Both the position numbers and the translations under genes were made by a program. 64,000 nucleotides of DNA from assembly GCA_036924085.1 (NCBI GenBank), contig JAVGWX010000011.1, positions 23,563,239-23,627,238 of the forward strand, read 5' to 3'. Below the pieces are notes generated by a model. The model was given only the letters and a program-made list of their open reading frames with translations, ran no database searches and was not told the origin of the DNA. The DNA comes from Ariolimax columbianus. Lineage: Eukaryota > Mollusca > Gastropoda > Stylommatophora > Arionidae. Positions 52,060 through 63,496 of the stretch are shown here, piece by piece; the stretch's first letter is position 1; the number at the start of each line of letters is the position of its first letter.

Positions 52060-54955
52060 AGGTGGCATTAATATTGAAGATTATCAGAGACACTTTCAAG
52101 AAATGTTTTTATGCAAATGTGAGAAGCATAGTAAATAAAAGAGAAGAATTGGAACTGTATGTAGAAGAAGAAAAACCAGATATAATAGGGTTAACAGAAT
52201 CATGGACATATGAGGAGGTTGCAGATAGTGAACTTGAAATTGAGGGATATACGATGTTAAGGAAAGATAGGATAATTGGAGACAAGACTAAGGGAGGTGG
52301 CGTTTTATTATACTGTATAAATTCTGTTAATATAACGATCAAAGATTATTTATCATGTGGTAACAAAAATGAAAGTGTATGGGGATAAATAGAAAGTGGG
52401 GGTGAAAAAACAGTGATTGGAGTGTGCTATAGATGTCCATCAAGTCAAAAAGAGGAAGATGAGGAGCTGATTAGTAGCATAGCAAAGGCAAGTAAAGGGA
52501 AATTATTATTAATGGAAGATTTCAACTATCCAGAAATAAAATGGGATATGGCAGAAGCACTTGTAGAGTCAAAGCCTTTTGTTAAGTGCATAACTGACAA
52601 TTTTTTAATTCAACATGTAGAAGCAGCCACCAGAGGCAAAAATATACTCGACCTAGTTTTTACCACAGAGGAAAATATGATTGAAAACGTTACCGTTGGG
52701 GAACTGTTTGGCTCAAGTGACCATCAAATCATCCGTTGGGATCTTATTGCAGGGAAAGGAGTAAACATAAACACGCGAACATACGACTACTCTAAGGCAG
52801 ATGTTAAGAGGATGAAAGAGGCAGCGAACCACATAATCTGGGAAGATATTGTCGTAGGAACAGATGTTGAACAGGAGTGGGAAAGTTTTAAAACAGTTCT
52901 AGAAACGCTAAAAGAGGAATGTGTTCCATGTAGGGAGGTAAACCCCAAGCATAAAAAGTGGATAACTAGATTTGTAGTGAAATGTAGAAGAGCAAAAAAT
53001 AAAGCATGGAAAAAATATATAGAGGCAGGTAAATCAAAAGAAACATATGTAAAATATTTGGACAAGCAGAACATATCTCAGAAAGCGAATAAAACAGCAA
53101 AAATAGACTTTGAAAAAAAACTTGCTTAGAGGATCAAGACTGACAGTAAAAGCTTCTTTTCTTATGTTAGAAATAAACAAAGAACGAAAGACAAAGTAGG
53201 CCCTCTCATAGACAGTACAGGGAAAATAATAAGTGAGAATAGGGTGGCCGCTAATCTGCTCAATCAGTACTTTGGTACAGTCTTCACAAAGGAGGACTGC
53301 TCCGAGATCCCAGAGCCTATAGATATTTTTCAAAGAGACATGGATACAGCGGGATTAAGATCAATCTGTATTACAGAGGAAATGGTTTTTAAAAAATTGG
53401 AGGGGTTGAAGGTGAATAAATGTCCAGGTCAAGATGGTATTCACCCAAAATTGCTGTATGAAATTAGAGACCAACTAGCAAAACCATTGGCTATATTATG
53501 TTCTCAATCACTTACAAAAGGGATTGTTCCACGGGATTGGAAAGATGCAGGAGTGATCCCCTTTTTAAAAAAAGGCAAAAAATCAGATCCGGAAAATTAT
53601 AGACCGGTGAGTTTAACGAGCATAGTCTGTAAATTGTTAGAGTCAATAATCAAAGAAAACATTGTAATGCATTTAGAAAAATGTAATCTAATTAGAAATA
53701 GTCAGCATGGGTTTACTAGAGGGAGATCATGCTTAACAAATCTATTAGAATTCATGTAGGAGGTTACTAAAATCATAGATAAAGGGGAGCCAGTGGATGT
53801 TATTTATCTAGACTTTGCAAAGGCCTTTGATAGAGTACCTCATCAAAGATTATTTCGAAAGTTAAAATCACATGGAATAGGTGGGGAAGTTGCCAAATGG
53901 ATTGAAAATTGGTTAACGGGAAGAAGGCAGAGGGTGGGCATAAATAAGGAGTACTCTGAGTGGAGTGAAGTGAAAAGTGGTGTGCCACAGGGCTCGGTTT
54001 TGGGACCAATTTTGTTCTTGATATATATAAATGATTTGGACATTGATATGAGATCCATCATTGCAAAATTTGCTGATGACACAAAACTATGCAGTAGTGT
54101 CTCATCTAAAGCGGAAGTGGATATATTGATGTCGGATTTAGATAAAATTCGAGAATGGTCTGTAAGCTGGCAAATGGAGTTTAATGTAGATACATGTACA
54201 GTCATCCACATGGGTAGATCCAATATGGAACATAATTACAGAATGGGAGAAAACAATATTTGAAAGATAGATAAGGAAAGGGACCTAGGGGTTATAATAG
54301 ATCATACAGGAAAGGTGAGTGAGCAAGTTAAGGTAGCAGTGAAAAAGGCAAATGCAATGTTAGGTATGATAACAAGAAATATTAAACATAGGAGCAAGGA
54401 AGTGATCGTCAAACTGTATAAAGCGTTAGTTAGACCTAGATTTTAGTACTGTGTACAGGTGTGGAGTCCTTATCATAGAGGGGACATAAACATGCTAGAA
54501 AGAATACAAAAAAGAGCGACAAAGATGATAGTGGGATTCCAGAATTACAGTTATGAGGAACGACTCAGAAAAACCGGCCTACAGTGTCTCGAAGAGAGAA
54601 GAATTCGTGGTGACTTAACACAGGTTTATAAGATGATCAGAGGAATCGATAAATTAGACTTTAACAAGTTTTTTAAAAATACAGCCACCTACAATAACAC
54701 GAGGGCATAGCTACAAGCTGACTAAAGAGAGGTCCAGGTTAGATATTAGGAAATATTCTTTTAATCAGAGAGTGGTGTCTGCTTGGAATGCATTGCCAGG
54801 GGAGGTAGTGGAGGCAGGGACAGTTAATGCATTTAAGAATAAACTGGATGCGCATAGCTTTTAGAGCAAGGTGATGTAAATGTAACTGGTTGTATACAGG
54901 CTCTGCAGGGTCTTCTAAACCAGTATAAAGACGTTAAGTTAAGTTGAGTTAAGTT
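52060..54955 (+). mobile_element. CR1/L2-like LINE, near-complete ORF2
   Basis: About 2.9 kb carrying an APE-type endonuclease, reverse transcriptase and C-terminal region, ending in the short repeats GTTAAGTTAAGTTGAGTTAA. RT style (YLDFAKAFDRVPHQRL, GVPQGSVLGP, FADDTK) places it in the CR1/L2/Rex1 group of the Jockey superfamily. ORF1 is absent. Truncated relatives are at 2,326-2,757 (recent) and 900-1,590 (old). The exact 5' boundary and TSD were not found. Confidence 0.9.
52062..54864 (+). pseudogene. LINE ORF2 (endonuclease-RT), five stops, one frameshift
   Basis: One reading frame runs from 52,062 to about 54,673. Endonuclease: IVNKREELELYVEEEKPDII, GLTESW, IGVCYRCPSSQ (~residue 120), LLLMEDFNYPEIKW (~150; the usual GDFN Gly is Glu) and GSSDHQII (~218). 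RT: NYRPVSLTS (~512), VIYLDFAKAFDRVPHQRLF (~580), GVPQGSVLGP (~640), FADDTK (~670; both Asp kept). C-terminus: VSEQVKVAVKKANAMLG, MIVGFQNYSYEERLRKTGLQ. In-frame stops at 52,386, 53,127, 53,757, 54,261 and 54,444. One extra A near 54,675 shifts the last part, which otherwise would end NAFKNKLDAHSF at 54,864. Function in life: nicking DNA and target-primed reverse transcription of its own RNA. This copy cannot act. Confidence 0.9.
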
Positions 54956-54959
54956 AAGA

Positions 54960-55611
54960 AGTGAGTCTCTGTAGCGTTTCGTCTGTCTCCCCGGAGAGTG
55001 ACTGCATGTTGTGAGTTCAACATATAACAGCTGTTTGGGAATGTGCTCATCTGACCATCTTGGTTATACCTGTGTGTTTATGAAGCATGTGTGGGTTATG
55101 TTGTTTTGAAAGTGCGGTTTCGTGTAGTTTTTGAAAGTCAGCAACCCTTGTCTTGTATGAATGCTTACCGGCTGTCTTTGTGATTCTTCGTTCAGTATGT
55201 TAGATGTACTGTTTTCTGTACTGGATACAGAAGTGTGTTTCATTCTTAAATGGAGACAGTGGGCGCCGCTACCTGCGAATAATAAGCATACTAACAGTAA
55301 TGACATAGGCACGGACATTTCTTGTACACTAAAGACTATTTGGTACAGGTGTGCTTGTTGCATTTCCCGTCAGAATACGGGCAATTTTGTTTTTCTGTTT
55401 TTCATACAATAAAATTACCAAGCAATTTTGTAAAACTGCGAAAAGACTATTTAGTCAAAATGATTTTTGTTGTTGTGTGCAGCGGAAATAAGTTAAACTG
55501 AATGTCAACTCTTCAACCTTGATGCTAGCGCCCATTAGTCTGCTATTTTAGCTGTCAGGTGGGCGTGGCAGAATAGTTGCATTCTGTATTAAACATATAT
55601 TATTATTATTA
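54960..55611. other. Unassigned sequence
   Basis: Two short opposite frames near 55,064-55,412 lack recognisable domains. Ends in a short (ATT)n. Confidence 0.45.
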
Positions 55612-56100
55612 AGACAATGCAGAGGCTTCACAACGTGAGAAAACTATGGCAGAATACCAGAAAACCAAACACGGTGCATATTTTGATAGCCTGTGTTTTT
55701 CTCGAGACAGCATACGGCTGTGAAACGTTGGCAGTTCCCCAAACATCAAGGAAGAGAATCGAGTTCTTCTAGTCGAAATGTTATAGAAAGGTTCTCAAAA
55801 TATCATGGACGGAAAAACATAAGAATACATACAATCGACAAAAGTTGGACAAAGAGGAGAACTGGTTCATAATAAACACAAAATTGAAACACTTAGGCCA
55901 CATCAAATAGCACATAGGTCTTGGGATATAGGTAATGGAAGGTATGGTGCCGGGACAGAGAAGCAAAGGTAGACCAAGAAGGCGATGGCACTAAGATGTC
56001 AAGCAATGCCTTAGCATGACTCTGGAGTAGGCTGAAGATTTGGCAAGAGATTGAGTTTCTTTCAGACGGTCTGTGATGGAAACGATGTTCCGCTAATTTC
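55612..56100 (+). mobile_element. LINE L-B 3' copy
   Basis: Plus strand: KTMQRLHNVRKLWQNTRK, ACVFLETAYGCETLAV, SKCYRKVLKISWTEKHKNTY, KHLGHIK, VMEGMVPGQRSKGRPRRRWH, LARD*VSFRRSVMET. The 3' end reaches ACGATGTTCCG, then SINE-A begins. Several stops. Confidence 0.82.
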
Positions 56101-56107
56101 ATGCAAC

Positions 56108-56360
56108 ATGATTATTTTTTTTTCGTTCGCCTTATTTCTCTATTCCCCAATGCGGTGTGCGTGGCATTGTGGTTTTTATTTTGCGCCTGTCGGCCCAGTG
56201 CATCCGACCTCAGCATGCATTTTTATGTTAGGGCCTGCTTCCTCCTACATTGTCTAAGGGTTTGCTTCCCCGGGGTAACGGCCGGTGCTATGATGGGGTT
56301 CGAACCCAGCGCCTTCTTGTTGTGAGCTGTATCCCTTACCACTAGCCCACGCCGTCTCCT
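56108..56360 (-). mobile_element. SINE-A
   Basis: Head at the right (minus: GTGGGCTAGTGGTAAGGGAT; GGTTCGAACCC), middle TGCTGAGGTCGGATG, T-run at the left (A tail). TSD not clear. Confidence 0.85.
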
Positions 56361-56934
56361 AGACAAGACATCTAACTAAACCTAAGATTACATTATTTAT
56401 ACAAGAACAGGCCAGGAGCGTCTTGTGTTTTGAAAGTTGAGGCCGAAGATGGATCATAGTGAATGCTCTGACAGCAGTTAGTGACTCATAGTTCGTTGCT
56501 GATGATGACACACATGATGATGATATTGCATTGAACATATTCAAAATACACACACTGGGTGGGTGATGGCGAAAAATTCTTTAATTTAGATTTAAGTTGG
56601 GGGGGGGGGGGGGGGGGGGTGGTTGTAAGGAAAATTGACCATCATGAAAGTTATATAAATGAGTGTTAAGTATCAAAAAGTTGTCGAGCCCTTATCTAAG
56701 TGGATGTGACTGATATTTTGATACCATAAAGACATGTTGACTCACAGTATGAATACATATTTTCAGCAATTGCATTCCAGAGCTAGTTGAGTTACGATAG
56801 CTGACGTGGCTCTTGTTCTAGTTTTTATGTTCCTGGTCATAGTTTACTATAATTATAGAGCTGACATATTGAATTCTAAATCACATATAGCCAGGACATT
56901 AGGTGAAATCATTCGGTGAAAATGTGATTTTCAA
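56361..56934. other. Unassigned sequence with a 21-nt G run
   Basis: Poly-G at 56,599-56,619. Otherwise nothing recognised. Confidence 0.5.
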
Positions 56935-57275
56935 TCAGTGTCATCATGAAATCAATCAGGGCTTTATTTAAATCAATCAGGGTCATCCAAAAATATATCA
57001 GGGACATTCTGAAATAAATTAATGTCATACTTAAATGAACTAGAGTCAAACTAAATACAATCACGGGCAGCCTTAAATCAATTAAAAGTCATTCGTAAAT
57101 CAACTAGGATCACACTACATACAATTAGTGGCAGCCTTAAATCAATTAGAGACATCTTGAAATCAAACAAAGAATTCATTAAATCATCCAGCTTCTTAAT
57201 GCAATTAATCAGATGCACCTTTAAATTAATCAGATATATTCTGAAATAAATCAGAGTCAAAGTAAAGTCAATCAT
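56935..57275. repeat. Degenerate ~28-bp tandem array
   Basis: Repeated AAATCAATCAGGGTCATTC-type units with heavy divergence. A related minus frame rich in I, L, N and D is an artefact. Confidence 0.7.
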
Positions 57276-57558
57276 GGACAAACAGAGAGATTAGACGAGT
57301 GCCTGTTAGTTGTCGATCCGGCAGTAGATTATTAATAAATTCATACACAGCAGAAGTTTGAAACCAGACGTGAACAGGGCAGGGCGGTGCGCCTGAGAGG
57401 ACTGATCAACTGTGTGTACTATACAACTAGTGAGGTACGGAGGTCTGCAGTATCAATACTCATCATCGCCGTTTTCTAAAAATGTCTTACCACCTATGCC
57501 TCAACCCGAAAAGCAGCGATATCGGTTCTGGATAAGATACTACCCAGATCATTTGTCC

Positions 57559-57793
57559 AAGGGAAGGCGTGGGCTAGTGATTAAGAGACATTACTCACAA
57601 ACCGAAGGGGCTGGGTTCGCTCCCAAATCACAGCACCGGCCGTTACCCCGGGAAAGCAAACCCTTTGAAAATGTAGGAGGAAGCACTCTTACATAAAATG
57701 TATAAGGAAGTAGGATGCACTGGGCCGATAGGCGCAAAAATAAAAACATTGTACAACGCACATGGAAAATAAAGCGATCGCAAATAAACAACA
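57559..57793 (+). mobile_element. SINE-A, plus orientation
   Basis: GGCGTGGGCTAGTGATTAAG (box A), GGGTTCGCTCCC (box B), CAGCACCGGCCGTTACCCCG, GGATGCACTGGGCCGATAGG, then an A-rich tail. The middle is shorter than in other copies. Confidence 0.85.
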
Positions 57794-58059
57794 TGGCCCG
57801 GTAGTGGTATGCATTATCACGCATTTCAAATCCATATTTTTGTCATGCACGCCAATTAATTTCTTTGCACTTCTGTGAAGTCAACTTTATATGATAGATA
57901 ATATGGCCACTCATGGTAAGCAAAACAAGTATTGATTTGTGTGTGTGTTTATTCCCTACGTCATTCATTGTTTAACTTAGAATGGGAGCAGCGAGGGCTA
58001 TTTTTAAATAACAGCACGAGATATACTTCTGTCCAAGCGGATGTCTCAGAAACTAAAAT

Positions 58060-58710
58060 GAGAATGATTAAATGCCATTGGCATTCAGTTTTATTGTAAG
58101 GAGTAGAAATGTGAACTTTGACAAATACAATGGAGAAGAGTATTGAAGCTTTTGAAATGTGGGTCTTCAGAAGGCTTGGACGAATGTATTTGGGGAGATA
58201 AGGGGAATAAATAGGGAGGTATGGAACAACCCATGGTGGAGAAATACAAAGGTCAGGTCATCCCGTAACCGGTGAGGTCATTTGGGCACACATGAAGACA
58301 TCCTCACAATGCTACGCCACCCTTCTCTGTCAGATGCCTCTGCCTGTGACTCTTCTGGTCGGAGATTGGTCCATTCTTTTATCTTGTCCTCCCATCTCCT
58401 TTTGGGACGGCCTCTTAGTCGTCTGCTATGCACTTTTCCGTGGAGAAATACAAAAAGAAATACAAAATATATGTTTAAGAGACACGACAGTCTGCTGAAG
58501 GTTAAATTAGAAAGAAGAGTAGAGGACAAAACAGCCAGAGGACAGAAGAGGTAAAGATGGACAGACAAGACAAGACTTCCAATGTGGTTGAAATACAATC
58601 TGACATGAGTGTACCGACTTGGCATCAGACAGAGATAGTTGGAGATCCATTACTGTTAATCTCCGCTGCAGACAAGTCAGATGATGATGATACGTCATGT
58701 CACGCGCATG
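58060..58710 (+). mobile_element. L-F-like LINE C-terminus with L-A insertion
   Basis: Left of the insertion: WHSVLL*GVEM*TLTNTMEKS then IEAFEMWVFRRLGRMY. Right of it: RHDSLLKVKLERRVEDKTAR, then a decayed RRWTD-like and DRERW-like end. An RTE-like post-RT region. Contains 58,251-58,440. Confidence 0.75.
58251..58440 (-). mobile_element. LINE L-A 3' end, 14-bp TSD
   Basis: 190 bp: minus-strand L-A 3' end (GGAAAAGTGCATAGCAGACG, RRPKRRWEDKIKEWTNLRPE, CGGGATGACCTGACC). Flanked by perfect TGGAGAAATACAAA at 58,237-58,250 and 58,441-58,454. 5'-truncated. Confidence 0.9.
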
Positions 58711-58979
58711 TCTATTTCGCAAGAAAGCGAAACATTTTTGTGACAGTAGCAGAAGACAATGTAGTATGAAAGGAAACTACTGATCAACCAATATATCATA
58801 AGCTGATACATTGGACACAGAATGAATACTTGAGTCGTCATCTCCGCCCAATATATTTGCCATAACCTTGTCATTTCGTCTTGCACCTGAATTAAGTACA
58901 TAGCGATGTACTGACTTACATACATATATTACTAATTATTGACTTTTGTAAAACTATTGAGTCCACGTTTATATATATC
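58711..58979. other. Unassigned sequence
   Basis: Nothing recognised. Confidence 0.45.
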
Positions 58980-59170
58980 TGTGTGTTTGATGTTCGTCCA
59001 TCACATGTGATGCAGACCCTTCTCTTTGTTCTGCCGTGTAGATAGTCTTTTCTCTTTCCTGGTTCGCTGAAATCGGTGATTTGGATTAAAGTGAGAAAGA
59101 AACTTCGCCTTTTGTCAACTTCACTCTCTGGTCCTGAACTACCTTTGTCCATTGACACGATTTTATCCAG
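58980..59170 (-). mobile_element. SINE-D family fragment
   Basis: The minus strand has GGACCAGAGAGTGAAGTTGA, TTTCTCACTTTAATCCAAAT and CACATGTGATGGACGAACAT, shared with 665-830 and the centre of SINE-D. The 80-residue frame across it is a repeat frame. Confidence 0.6.
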
Positions 59171-59399
59171 ACGACTGGAGATAACACAGGGTGTAGATTT
59201 TTACTCAGAGTTTATTCCCGAACTTTTTTCCGTCAACAGGTAGGGGGTTGGGGGATGACGCTGGGGTGTGTAACATCTATCGCTGTGGGTCCTGCCTTTC
59301 CCATAACCGCAAGAGGTCGTAGGGACATCACTCAACGTGTGAGTGATGTGTTGGGCATCTCCCCCGAACGGTGTTCTAGTCCATTATATTCGTGTCTAA
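59171..59399. other. Unassigned sequence
   Basis: Nothing recognised. Confidence 0.4.
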
Positions 59400-59675
59400 A
59401 TTTTAGTCACACCAAAACCGACGTTGTCTGCAGCTAGGGAGAAAGTCGTAAATTTCGTAAAGTTCAGCCGTGGGCACTAGACCGTGAAAATACGATACAG
59501 ATTTAAGCGTAGTGCTAATCCATATAGCAACAACACGTTTACGTGAACACAAGTGAAAGTCGTTGACTAGTGTGAATTCCAGACAATTCAATGGTCTGGT
59601 GGCATCCATAATGAATTTAAACATTAGAGCAATATAGACCCACAGCCGGTATGGCGCCATCTTTCTACTCCCCCC
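59400..59675 (-). mobile_element. Dispersed repeat H, uninterrupted
   Basis: GTTCAGCCGTGGGCACTAGA, GATTTAAGCGTAGTGCTAAT, GTGAACACAAGTGAAAGTCG and CAATATAGACCCACAGCCGG. It gives the empty site for the L-D insertion at 41.5 kb. It lacks the CCATTCCAGGATAATC segment found in the other two copies. Confidence 0.75.
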
Positions 59676-59693
59676 CCCCATTAATATTGTAAT

Positions 59694-59694
<1 letters not shown>

Positions 59695-59754
<60 letters not shown>

Positions 59755-59755
59755 A
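59695..59755. repeat. (AT)n/(GT)n microsatellite
   Basis: About 45 bp of AT then GT dinucleotides. Confidence 0.95.
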
Positions 59756-59759
59756 GTCA

Positions 59760-60075
59760 TTTAACTGTGGTAAGCCACTAGCTTATCAAGGCGATGAATG
59801 GAAACTGGGCTATCAAATACCACAAGTTGTAAGCGACCTATGATCTCAGGGGATGGGGAACCAGTCTCAGCATCCTGAGTTAGCTCCAGACATCGTGACT
59901 TATGTCTTGCTGCTGGTCCAAGGTAGTTCCGGACGAGCGAGTGAAGTTGATGACAGCACAGTTACTTCCTCACTATTATCAAAATTTAGCGCTATTTATA
60001 TCCAGACAAAATCATCTGATGATGGCACTTGCGATTGGCAACTGATTTATATACTTGTATATATATAATAGAGTA
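59760..60075 (+). mobile_element. SINE-D, diverged
   Basis: GCGATGAATGGAAACTGGGC, GACTTATGTCTTGCTGCTGG, AGTTCCGGACGAGCGAG, CTTCCTCACTATTATC and CATCTGATGATGGCACTTGC align with 14,240-14,490. The tRNA-like head is decayed. Confidence 0.7.
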
Positions 60076-60346
60076 CAGACAAATGGGTGATTGGCATGTT
60101 ATGTATGTCTTAGCGTAATGGAGTGCTAACTCGGTCATCATCTTGAAGAATGTATATCTTATTTCCATAATTTTTACCCGGACACCGGATAACAGCTTAT
60201 ATTTTAGATGATCAACTGCAAAGTGTTCATTTACATGCAAAATCTGTACACAGCACCTCCGAATGTAATAACCGTCCTCGAAATGACTAGACAGGTCCGA
60301 TTTTAACACCATTGAATCCAGGAGACGTTTGACACTTGTGAGAATA

Positions 60347-60348
<2 letters not shown>

Positions 60349-60398
<50 letters not shown>
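60349..60398. repeat. (TA)n microsatellite
   Basis: About 45 bp of TA dinucleotides. Confidence 0.95.
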
Positions 60399-60449
60399 AT
60401 AAAACGTTTTTACAAGAGTTAGAACTAAACATCTTGTGTATCTTTTTTT

Positions 60450-61170
60450 TCTACATAGTTCGCTTGCCTGGCATAAGACTTAGTGCACCTGTCCACTAGC
60501 ATGTGGATGTCCAACACACTTAGTCCACCTGTCCACTAGCTTGTAGATGTCCTCTAGAAAAAGGTTTGCACCACCTACATTACTTCATTTTCAATTGAAA
60601 AGCTCTGACACATCTGCCACACACTTTCCTATACCCTATGTCATCATGGACAATTTTGTTGTTTTATTTCTCTAATCTCCAAGGCGGTGTGCGTTGCGCT
60701 GTTGTTTTTATTTTGCGCCTGTCGGCCCAGTGCATCCGACTTCAGCATGCATTTATATAAGGGTTTGCTTCCTCCTGTATTTTCTAAGGGTTTGCTTCCC
60801 CGGAGTATCGTCCAGTGTTGTGATGGGGATCGAACCCAGCACCTTTCGGTTGTGAGCCGTGCCACTTAACCACTAGGCCACGCCGTCCCTTATGCCTCAT
60901 ATTGAAATCAACAGCGATTTCCGCAACGGTGAATCACCTCTTGCCACGGTTTAGCTGGTTGATCTGCTGCTCCACTGAGTCAGTTGCCAGGTTGGCTAGA
61001 ACTTTTCACTCCACGATTTATCAATGCTGTTTTGTCTTACGTTTTGAAAACTTCATACATTCTCGTCTGACTCAAACAACTATCTCTGTACCGAACCTTC
61101 ATTCTTCTGTAGATTTCTAAAGGTTTCACACCTTCTAACCATAAAAAACCCCGAATAACGCCCTCATTAT
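60450..61170 (-). pseudogene. Mariner transposase, internally deleted, SINE-interrupted
   Basis: The minus strand reads GVKPLEIYRRMKVRYRDSCL then SQTRMYEVF (first HTH; about 61,130-61,040) and AADQPAKPWQEVIHRCGN-like linker (about 60,950). After a SINE-A insertion, VHDDIGYRKVCGRCVRAFQL (about 60,650-60,590). A large deletion then removes the catalytic domain, and FLEDIYKLVDRWTKCVG (about 60,550), the transposase C-terminus, follows. The segment CTAGTGGACAGGTG is repeated near 60,495 and 60,530. Different subfamily from the mariner at 44.5-46 kb. Confidence 0.75.
60655..60890 (-). mobile_element. SINE-A inserted in mariner
   Basis: Head at the right (CACGGCTCACAACCGAAAGG; GGTTCGATCCC), TGCTGAAGTCGGATG, and an AAC-containing tail at the left. 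It splits the mariner linker. Confidence 0.87.
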
Positions 61171-61679
61171 TCTCCCACAGTGCACGTTGACAGCTTGTCG
61201 GCCATGTTGTACGCTATATTGCGCATGCGCAAACCTCTCAATCCTCACAATCCCTACTTTAATACTGCTAAAAAAACAGTATGTGTCCTGAAGTAAAATT
61301 GTTTATTATACAGTACATGCTCTTGCATGCACTTCATAACAAAATGGATGTTACTCAATCACTGTCTATCGCATATACCACAGTGCTACTTCGACGCACT
61401 TTCTTTCTTCTACTACAAAATCTGATTCTCATTTCTTATCTCAGCGTGTAAGGTATAAGTAATTTAAGTACTTTCATGACTTGTATACTCAAACCTGACT
61501 GTTGTGTTTATTTATCGTGTCTATACCACAATGACCATTCAAGCACTCTATAAACGTAAATAGCTTGCCAACAAATCGCTGCTCGGAAAGTTACTTGGAG
61601 ATTCTGGTCCTGCTGTAGTTAGCGCCCAAGAAAAATATATCAATTAGTTATTTGTTACTGGAAGATGATACTATAGTGG
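61171..61679. other. Unassigned sequence
   Basis: Nothing recognised. Confidence 0.45.
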
Positions 61680-61940
61680 ATAAAGCCATGATTCGCAGCC
61701 ATATGCTGCCACCGGAAAAACACTGACTCTCAAGACCTTCACTTGTGTCGTTTTGTTGGTGTTCTGCCATATTTTGTTCAGGTTGTTTATTCTCCGTGTT
61801 TTGCTATGGCTAGTCTTCTTCTGATTTCTTTGTAGTAGTCGCTATTTTTGTCAATTCTGGAGCCCAGGTATTCAAAGTGCGTGACATGATTTATTTCCTC
61901 ACCTCCTACTGTACATTTCTGTTGACATCGTGTGTGTCGT
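61680..61940 (-). mobile_element. LINE L-B fragment
   Basis: Minus-strand blocks HFEYLGS-like, KNSDYYKEIRRRL, ESVFFRWQHMAANHG-like (family: LRVCFPLAAYGCE). Aligns with 24,960-25,102. No tail. Confidence 0.72.
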
Positions 61941-62439
61941 CACACGATGATACAAATATAAATAAACACATACATCATAAACAAATATACACCCAAGATC
62001 TTATTACAATGATTAATATATGTATCATGTGACCAATGCAACCTATGATTAGTGTACAACGTATGATTGGTGTTTTTCTGTTCACTTTATGATACACTTA
62101 TCTACGTTTTGTCTGCTCCAAAATTTGTCTAATCTACTATCTAGAATTTGACCTGCACGAAGAAAGACCAGAGCTAATTCCTTGTATGCTAAAGTACACA
62201 GCTGATTCTGTTCTGTTGTTCGGGTTCTTCTTAAATTCATACATAATCAATTGTGCGAATAATAAAACAAGGGTTTCTAAACTTATGTTCCGAAGTGGAG
62301 TATCGATGAATAATCTTTGATTTGCGATGAAACAGTTATGTTACCTAAAAACATGCAAGAACTACATGAATTGGTGATTCAATGAAGGAAGAAAAGGGCA
62401 GGTATGTAAATATTATATTAACACTGATCAAATTAAAAC
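61941..62439. other. Unassigned sequence
   Basis: Nothing recognised. Confidence 0.45.
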
Positions 62440-62746
62440 CGGTAACTAACAAAGACATTCGACAAGAGTTGAGCATAAAGGACTACTCTTTTATCAATTC
62501 CATTTTGGCTAGAAAATGCAAATACTTTGGTCACATCTAGAGACACAACGGTCTCAAGAGAACAGTGATGGAAGGTATGGTGCCAGGTAAAAGAGGCAGG
62601 GGTAGACCAAGAAGACGAAGGCATCAAGATATCCAGGAATGCATAGGTATGTGGCGGAGGCTGGAGTTTTGGCAAGGGAACGAGTTTCGTTCAGGCAGAC
62701 TTTGATGGGAGCGACGTTCTATAAAGAACATGCTACATGATGATGA
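62440..62746 (+). mobile_element. LINE L-B 3' end, unexpanded
   Basis: Plus strand: KYFGHI*RHNGLKRTVMEGM, VPGKRGRGRPRRRRHQDIQE, ECIGMWRRLEFWQGNEFRSG, then GAGCGACGTTCTATAAAG and ACATGCTACATGATGATG. It serves as reference for the single-copy L-B end and for the SINE-A empty site. Confidence 0.87.
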
Positions 62747-62869
62747 ATTAACAAAGTCAGTCTCGAAATCTAGGCAATGGAGTAAGAAAAGAAAGTAGCA
62801 TTTCCTGTGCAGAACGTCTTTACCTACAACCCCCCAATCTATTTAGCTGTTAGACGTATCTTGGCAAGT

Positions 62870-63165
62870 GTGCAGTACTATAGGTCAGGTAAAATATACT
62901 TGCAAGACCTCCAATTTGCTTCCACGCAGGTCTCCAAGCTAGCGAGGTGAGGGACTGACGGGCTTCCCGTAGTAGTGAGAGATGCATAAATTAATTCAAA
63001 CATAACACGACAGCCTGGAGTAATCCGGTATACCATCACCAGCACGCTCGGAATGTTAGGAACGTTACTGCAATCCGCCACTTAATGCCGTTTTCAGTAC
63101 GCACATACGAGTAAACTTACTCGTCGTGTTCTTTCAACAACAACAACAACAACAACAACAATCAG
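62870..63165 (+). mobile_element. R6 copy, short head
   Basis: GGTCAGGTAAAATATACTTG, CTAGCGAGGTGAGGGACTGA, ATCACCAGCACGCTCGGAAT, TGCCGTTTTCAGTACGCAC, then an (AAC)n tail at 63,137-63,161. Confidence 0.83.
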
Positions 63166-63496
63166 TGTCCATTAAAATATTTGTTCACGTAAAAAGTCAG
63201 CATCTTGCTGAAAACAATACTGGAAAGAAAGGTGAAGCTCAAACGTAAACAGGTCAACAGCGATATAAGTGGGAAGATATCATCGATATATGGACAGGGA
63301 AAAAGCCTGGCAGATTGTGTCAAAAATGATAGAGACGGAAGACGTTCGAGACCCATTGCAGCCGGCCTTTGCTTGGAGATGGCACAAGAACTGAGCTGAG
63401 GTAATTGTTCTGAAGTGTTATAGGGCTCCATAAAAGTATCGAGAGAATATGTCTACAATAAATATGGTTTCTTTTATTTTTAACATGAATGGTAAA
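63166..63496. other. Unassigned sequence
   Basis: A 64-residue plus frame and an 89-residue minus frame overlap. Neither has a recognised domain. Confidence 0.45.
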
